A stretch of DNA of 16,648 nucleotides, taken from NCBI GenBank assembly GCA_934202505.1, contig CAKPXW010000026.1:1-16648 (forward strand), written 5' to 3'. Below the pieces are notes generated by a model. It searched no databases, was not told the DNA's origin, and saw only the letters and a list, made by a program, of their open reading frames with translations. Every line of letters starts with the position of its first letter. Within the stretch, counting starts at the first letter, position 1. Source of the stretch: an uncultured Bacilli bacterium (GTDB taxonomy: Bacteria > Bacillota_I > Bacilli_A > RFN20 > CAG-631). Position numbers and translations under genes: made by a program. Positions 13,445 through 16,648 of the stretch are shown here, in pieces.

Positions 13445-15526
13445 ATGGCTTATGATTTTAAAGATTTTGGTAAGGATTTATTTGATGATCGTGTCATGAA
13501 AGATCGTTTACCTTCTCCTATTTATGAAAGGTTTAAAAAAGCTTATAATCACGAAATGCCTCTTGAAGTTGATATTGCCGATGCTATAGCTCATGAAATG
13601 AAAATATGGGCTATAGAACATGGATGTACCCATTTTACTCATTGGTTTCATCCACTAACTGGTTCAACAGCAGAAAAACATAATTCATTTATTGAAGAGG
13701 ATAATGGTACCCCAATTGCTCATTTTTCTGGAAAATCTTTAATTAAAGATGAACCAGATGCTTCATCTTTTCCAAGTGGTGGTCTTAGAGCCACATTTGA
13801 AGCAAGAGGATACACCTATTGGGATTGTGAATCACCAGCTTTTGTAAGAGGGCATGTATTATATATTCCAACTGTTTTTATTTCCTTTACAGGAGAATCC
13901 TTAGATACTAAAGGACCTTTATTAAAATCTATTGAAGCTGTTTCTAATGCTGCTTGCCGTGTTGTCAGAGCATTTGGAGATAAAACAATTAAAAGAGTTA
14001 TACCTTCCGTAGGTCTTGAACAAGAATATTTTCTTGTTGATAAAGATATTTTTCTTAAACGTAGAGATTTATATTTAACTGGCAAAACATTACTTGGATC
14101 TATGCCTCCTAAAGGTCAAGAACTTGAAAGACATTATTTTGGTTCAATTCCTTCTCGTGTTAACGACTTTATGGAAGATGTAAACAAAGAATTATGGAAT
14201 CTTGGAATTTATGCCAAAGCTGAACATAATGAAGTCGCTCCTGGGCAATTTGAATTATCTCCCGTCTTTAATAATTTGAATTTAGCAATTGACCAAAATA
14301 TGATTATTATGGATGTTTTACAAAAAGTTGCTTTAGAACATAATCTTGTATGTCTTTTACACGAAAAGCCTTATGCTGGTGTTAATGGATCTGGCAAACA
14401 TAACAATTATTCATTAGTAACTGATAATGGTCAAAATTTATTTGATCCTGGAAAAGATCCACATAACAATGTAAGATTTTTATTATTTACTTGTGCATTA
14501 ATTGAAGCTGTTGATGATAACGCTTCTTTAATAAGACTTGCTTCATCAGATGCTGGAAATGACTTTAGATTAGGAGCTAATGAAGCCCCTCCTGCTATTG
14601 TTTCTATTTTCTTAGGAGATGCAATTGAAAGTATTTTTAAATCTATAAGTGAGGGGAAGCCTAATTCTTATGTAAAATCTTCTTTAAAAGAATTTGGTAT
14701 GTCTACTATTAAAAATCTTCCTAAAGATAATTCTGACAGAAATAGAACATCACCTATTGCTTTTACAGGAAATAAATTTGAATTTAGAATGCTTGGATCT
14801 TCTTTAAACGCTTCTCAATTAAATGTCGTTATCAACACATCATTAGCAAAAGCTTTAGATGACATTGCTGATAAACTTGAAGATATGAAACACCGTCAAG
14901 ATGTAAGAGAAAAAGCCATGGACATCATTGCTAATTTGTATAAAAAACACCAAAAGATTTTATTTTCTGGTAATGGATATAGTTTAGAATGGATTGAAGA
15001 AGCTAAAAAGCGTGGCTTATTAAATATAAGAACATTTGTCGAAGCTATTGATTATTTTAGTTATCAAAATAGTATTGATTTATTTTCAAAATATGATGTT
15101 TATACAGAAAAAGAAATTAAAGCCCGTGTTGAAGTAAAATATGAATCATATATCAATGTACGTACAATTGAAATAAAAACATTAACGGCTATGATTTATC
15201 AAAATGTAATACCTTCAGCTATTAAAGAACTTAATTTTATTACTACTTGTCCTAGTAATTTTATGTCTAAAACAATGTTTACTAAAGCAAGTAAATTATC
15301 TAAATTTATTGATGATTGTAGTGATGAAGCAGGTATTGTTGAAGATAAAATCAAAGAATTATCTTCAATTCATACTAATAAAGAAAAAGGGTTATTTATT
15401 TTAAACACTATTCTTCCTCTTACAGATAAATTAAGAGAGTGTGCAGATAAGATGGAACATTATATTTCTAAAGATAATCAACCTTTCCCAACATATGAAG
15501 AATTATTCTTTAAAATAGATTACTAA
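13445..15526 (+). CDS. glnN: Glutamine synthetase, class III
   Basis: The 693-residue cytosolic enzyme makes glutamine from glutamate, ammonia and ATP, the main ammonium-assimilation step. The length and N-terminal region identify the large class III form (GSIII), not the roughly 440-residue class I GlnA. Signature segments are clear: PSVGLEQEYFLVD (187-199) with metal-binding Glu residues, NEVAPGQFELSP (262-273), NGSGKHNNYSL (314-324) with the conserved His319, and FRMLGSS (447-453) with the substrate-binding Arg. The C-terminal third is an alpha-helical region special to this class. AAAGGAG lies 9 bases before the ATG. The gene stands alone, with its own promoter and a terminator that begins at the stop codon. 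Repeated AATCAA elements upstream may give nitrogen-responsive control, but this is inferred. The symbol glnN is used for class III enzymes in some genomes, glnA in others. Confidence 0.97.
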   Translation: MAYDFKDFGKDLFDDRVMKDRLPSPIYERFKKAYNHEMPLEVDIADAIAHEMKIWAIEHGCTHFTHWFHPLTGSTAEKHNSFIEEDNGTPIAHFSGKSLIKDEPDASSFPSGGLRATFEARGYTYWDCESPAFVRGHVLYIPTVFISFTGESLDTKGPLLKSIEAVSNAACRVVRAFGDKTIKRVIPSVGLEQEYFLVDKDIFLKRRDLYLTGKTLLGSMPPKGQELERHYFGSIPSRVNDFMEDVNKELWNLGIYAKAEHNEVAPGQFELSPVFNNLNLAIDQNMIIMDVLQKVALEHNLVCLLHEKPYAGVNGSGKHNNYSLVTDNGQNLFDPGKDPHNNVRFLLFTCALIEAVDDNASLIRLASSDAGNDFRLGANEAPPAIVSIFLGDAIESIFKSISEGKPNSYVKSSLKEFGMSTIKNLPKDNSDRNRTSPIAFTGNKFEFRMLGSSLNASQLNVVINTSLAKALDDIADKLEDMKHRQDVREKAMDIIANLYKKHQKILFSGNGYSLEWIEEAKKRGLLNIRTFVEAIDYFSYQNSIDLFSKYDVYTEKEIKARVEVKYESYINVRTIEIKTLTAMIYQNVIPSAIKELNFITTCPSNFMSKTMFTKASKLSKFIDDCSDEAGIVEDKIKELSSIHTNKEKGLFILNTILPLTDKLRECADKMEHYISKDNQPFPTYEELFFKIDY

Positions 15527-15550
15527 AATGGCATTAATTGCCATTTTTTT
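15525..15550 (+). terminator. Intrinsic terminator of glutamine synthetase
   Basis: The 9-bp perfect stem AAAATGGCA / TGCCATTTT around a 5-base loop is followed by extra T residues. The left arm includes the last two bases of the stop codon. Confidence 0.9.
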
Positions 15551-15573
15551 ACACTTATTTTTTTAAATCTTTA

Positions 15574-15582
15574 TGTTATAAT
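15574..15582 (+). promoter_or_regulatory. Extended -10 of the Y-family polymerase gene
   Basis: TGTTATAAT is a consensus TATAAT with an upstream TG. No good -35 is seen 16-18 bases upstream, which the TG motif can offset. No recognisable LexA box was found around it. Confidence 0.6.
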
Positions 15583-15614
15583 TCAATTACTTTTTTAAGG
15601 AGTAAAGATTTATT

Positions 15615-16648
15615 ATGGAAAATAGGACATATCTTTGTATTGATTTAAAATGTTTTTATGCATCTGTTGAATGTGTCAAAAGAAATCTTGACCCTTTTAA
15701 AGATAATTTAGTAGTAGCAAATCCAAGTAGAGGTAAAGGTGCAATATGTCTAGCAATTTCTCCAGCTTTAAAAAAATTAGGGGTTAAAAATAGATGTAGA
15801 ATTTTTGAAATACCCAAAAATATTTCTTATATTATTGCTATGCCTAAAATGAAAGACTATATAAATATGTCAGCCAATATTTATAGTATTTATCTTAAAT
15901 ATATTAGTAAAAATGATATTTTAGTATATTCTATTGATGAATGTTTTTTTGATGTTACAAGTTATCTTAATTTTTATAATAAAGATGCCTATGGATTAGC
16001 AAAGGATATTATAAATGATATTTATAACCAAACTGGAATTTGTGCAACTGCTGGAATAGGCTCAAATATGTTTTTAGCCAAAGTTGCTTTGGACATTTTA
16101 GCTAAACATTCCAAAAGCAATATTGGTATTTTAGATGAAAATTTATTCAAGGAAAAAATTTGGCATTATACCCCTATAACTGACATTTGGAATATTGGTA
16201 AAGGAATTGCTAAACGTTTAAAAAAATATGATGTCTATGATTTATATGGAATTACTACTTTAAATGAAAAAATACTATATAAAGAATTTGGAACAAATGC
16301 TAAAAATTTAATTTTACATGCTAACGGCATGGAAACATGTACCATTAAACAATGTCATGAATATAGAGCCAAGAGTCATTCTCTTTCTAATAGTCAAATT
16401 TTATTTGAAGATTATACCTTTCAAGAAGCATTACTTGTCGTTAAAGAAATGGTAGAAATCAGCACTTTAGAACTTGTAAGGAATCATTTAATTACTAATC
16501 AAATATTTTTATCAATCGGTTATTCAAAAAATGCCATTAAACCAAGTAATGGAACAATAACATTAATAAGTTATACAAATTCATATACGGAAATATCGAA
16601 GCAATTTATTCTTTTGTATCAAAAAATAGTAAACATGAATGTTAATAT
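15615..16648 (+). CDS. Y-family DNA polymerase, UvrX/UmuC-like (partial, 3' end off window)
   Basis: This is a translesion DNA polymerase that copies past damaged template bases. The 344 visible codons have no stop before the right edge; relatives are somewhat over 400 residues. The N-terminal motif YLCIDLKCFYASVEC (6-20) gives metal-ligand Asp10 and the steric-gate Tyr15. YSIDECFFDVT (105-115) holds the catalytic Asp108 and Glu109. AGIGSNMFLAKVA is the next conserved block, and a helix-hairpin-helix-like segment follows (DIWNIGKGIAKRL). The wording of these blocks, including NPSRGKGAICLAISPALK, is closer to the UvrX/YqjW group of Gram-positive bacteria than to DinB/Pol IV. Such genes are often on mobile elements or SOS-controlled, but no LexA box or mobile gene is seen here. 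AAGGAG lies 12 bases before the ATG, a little far. Confidence 0.93.
   Translation, partial: MENRTYLCIDLKCFYASVECVKRNLDPFKDNLVVANPSRGKGAICLAISPALKKLGVKNRCRIFEIPKNISYIIAMPKMKDYINMSANIYSIYLKYISKNDILVYSIDECFFDVTSYLNFYNKDAYGLAKDIINDIYNQTGICATAGIGSNMFLAKVALDILAKHSKSNIGILDENLFKEKIWHYTPITDIWNIGKGIAKRLKKYDVYDLYGITTLNEKILYKEFGTNAKNLILHANGMETCTIKQCHEYRAKSHSLSNSQILFEDYTFQEALLVVKEMVEISTLELVRNHLITNQIFLSIGYSKNAIKPSNGTITLISYTNSYTEISKQFILLYQKIVNMNVN

Noticed and set aside
1..16648. Use of TGA as tryptophan codon (Mollicutes-type code)
   Set aside because: Conserved Trp positions are TGG and all genes are full length under the standard code, although none of the visible stops is TGA.

Overview
The window looks like a low-GC Gram-positive (Bacillota) chromosome, probably from a gut-type Bacilli/Erysipelotrichia or Clostridia-like anaerobe. 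The evidence is very AT-rich DNA, strong AGGAGG-type ribosome binding sites, sigma-A-like promoters (several with extended TGn -10 elements), lipoproteins with a lipobox, LplA/LplB-type ABC sugar importer parts, a perfect CcpA cre box and a class III glutamine synthetase. Tryptophan is read from TGG and the frames are intact with standard stops, so the standard bacterial code applies. The genus cannot be told from the sequence alone.

Left region (1-9056, all minus strand) is one probable operon, transcribed right to left. Its order is: a 1035-residue secreted protein with three LamG-like carbohydrate-binding modules; a solute-binding lipoprotein; a second secreted LamG protein; a membrane-tethered beta-helix glycoside hydrolase-like lipoprotein; and an ABC permease cut by the left edge. 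Gaps are short (12-71 bases), and a hairpin follows each LamG gene. Divergent to it is an AraC-family regulator with a cupin-like sensor (9269-10228). The shared intergenic region holds a perfect cre match and an adjacent 18-bp perfect palindrome. I read this as a Gram-positive polysaccharide-use locus: wall or membrane-attached LamG proteins hold the glycan, the lipoprotein enzyme cuts it, the solute-binding protein and permease import the pieces, and the AraC protein plus carbon catabolite repression set expression. The substrate is not determined.

Middle region (10237-13234) holds a two-way terminator, a soluble inorganic pyrophosphatase (ppa), a GH26-like clan-A glycoside hydrolase without a signal peptide and with an unusual N-terminal domain, and a small membrane protein of unknown function, all on the minus strand. 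The GH26-like enzyme could act on imported oligosaccharides, but this link is inferred only.

Right region (13235-16648, plus strand) holds a class III glutamine synthetase with its own promoter and terminator, followed by a Y-family DNA polymerase of the UvrX/UmuC-like type cut by the right edge. The intergenic region before glutamine synthetase carries a regularly spaced set of AATCAA/TTGATT elements.

The most notable points are: the paired LamG proteins with nearly identical Cys-containing C-terminal sorting tails; the 590-bp perfectly identical repeat inside the large one, with sharply diverged flanks; the hairpins after both LamG genes; and the altered active-site region of the beta-helix enzyme. 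No tRNA, rRNA, CRISPR array, insertion sequence or prophage gene was seen, and no gene-free stretch exceeds about 215 bases.
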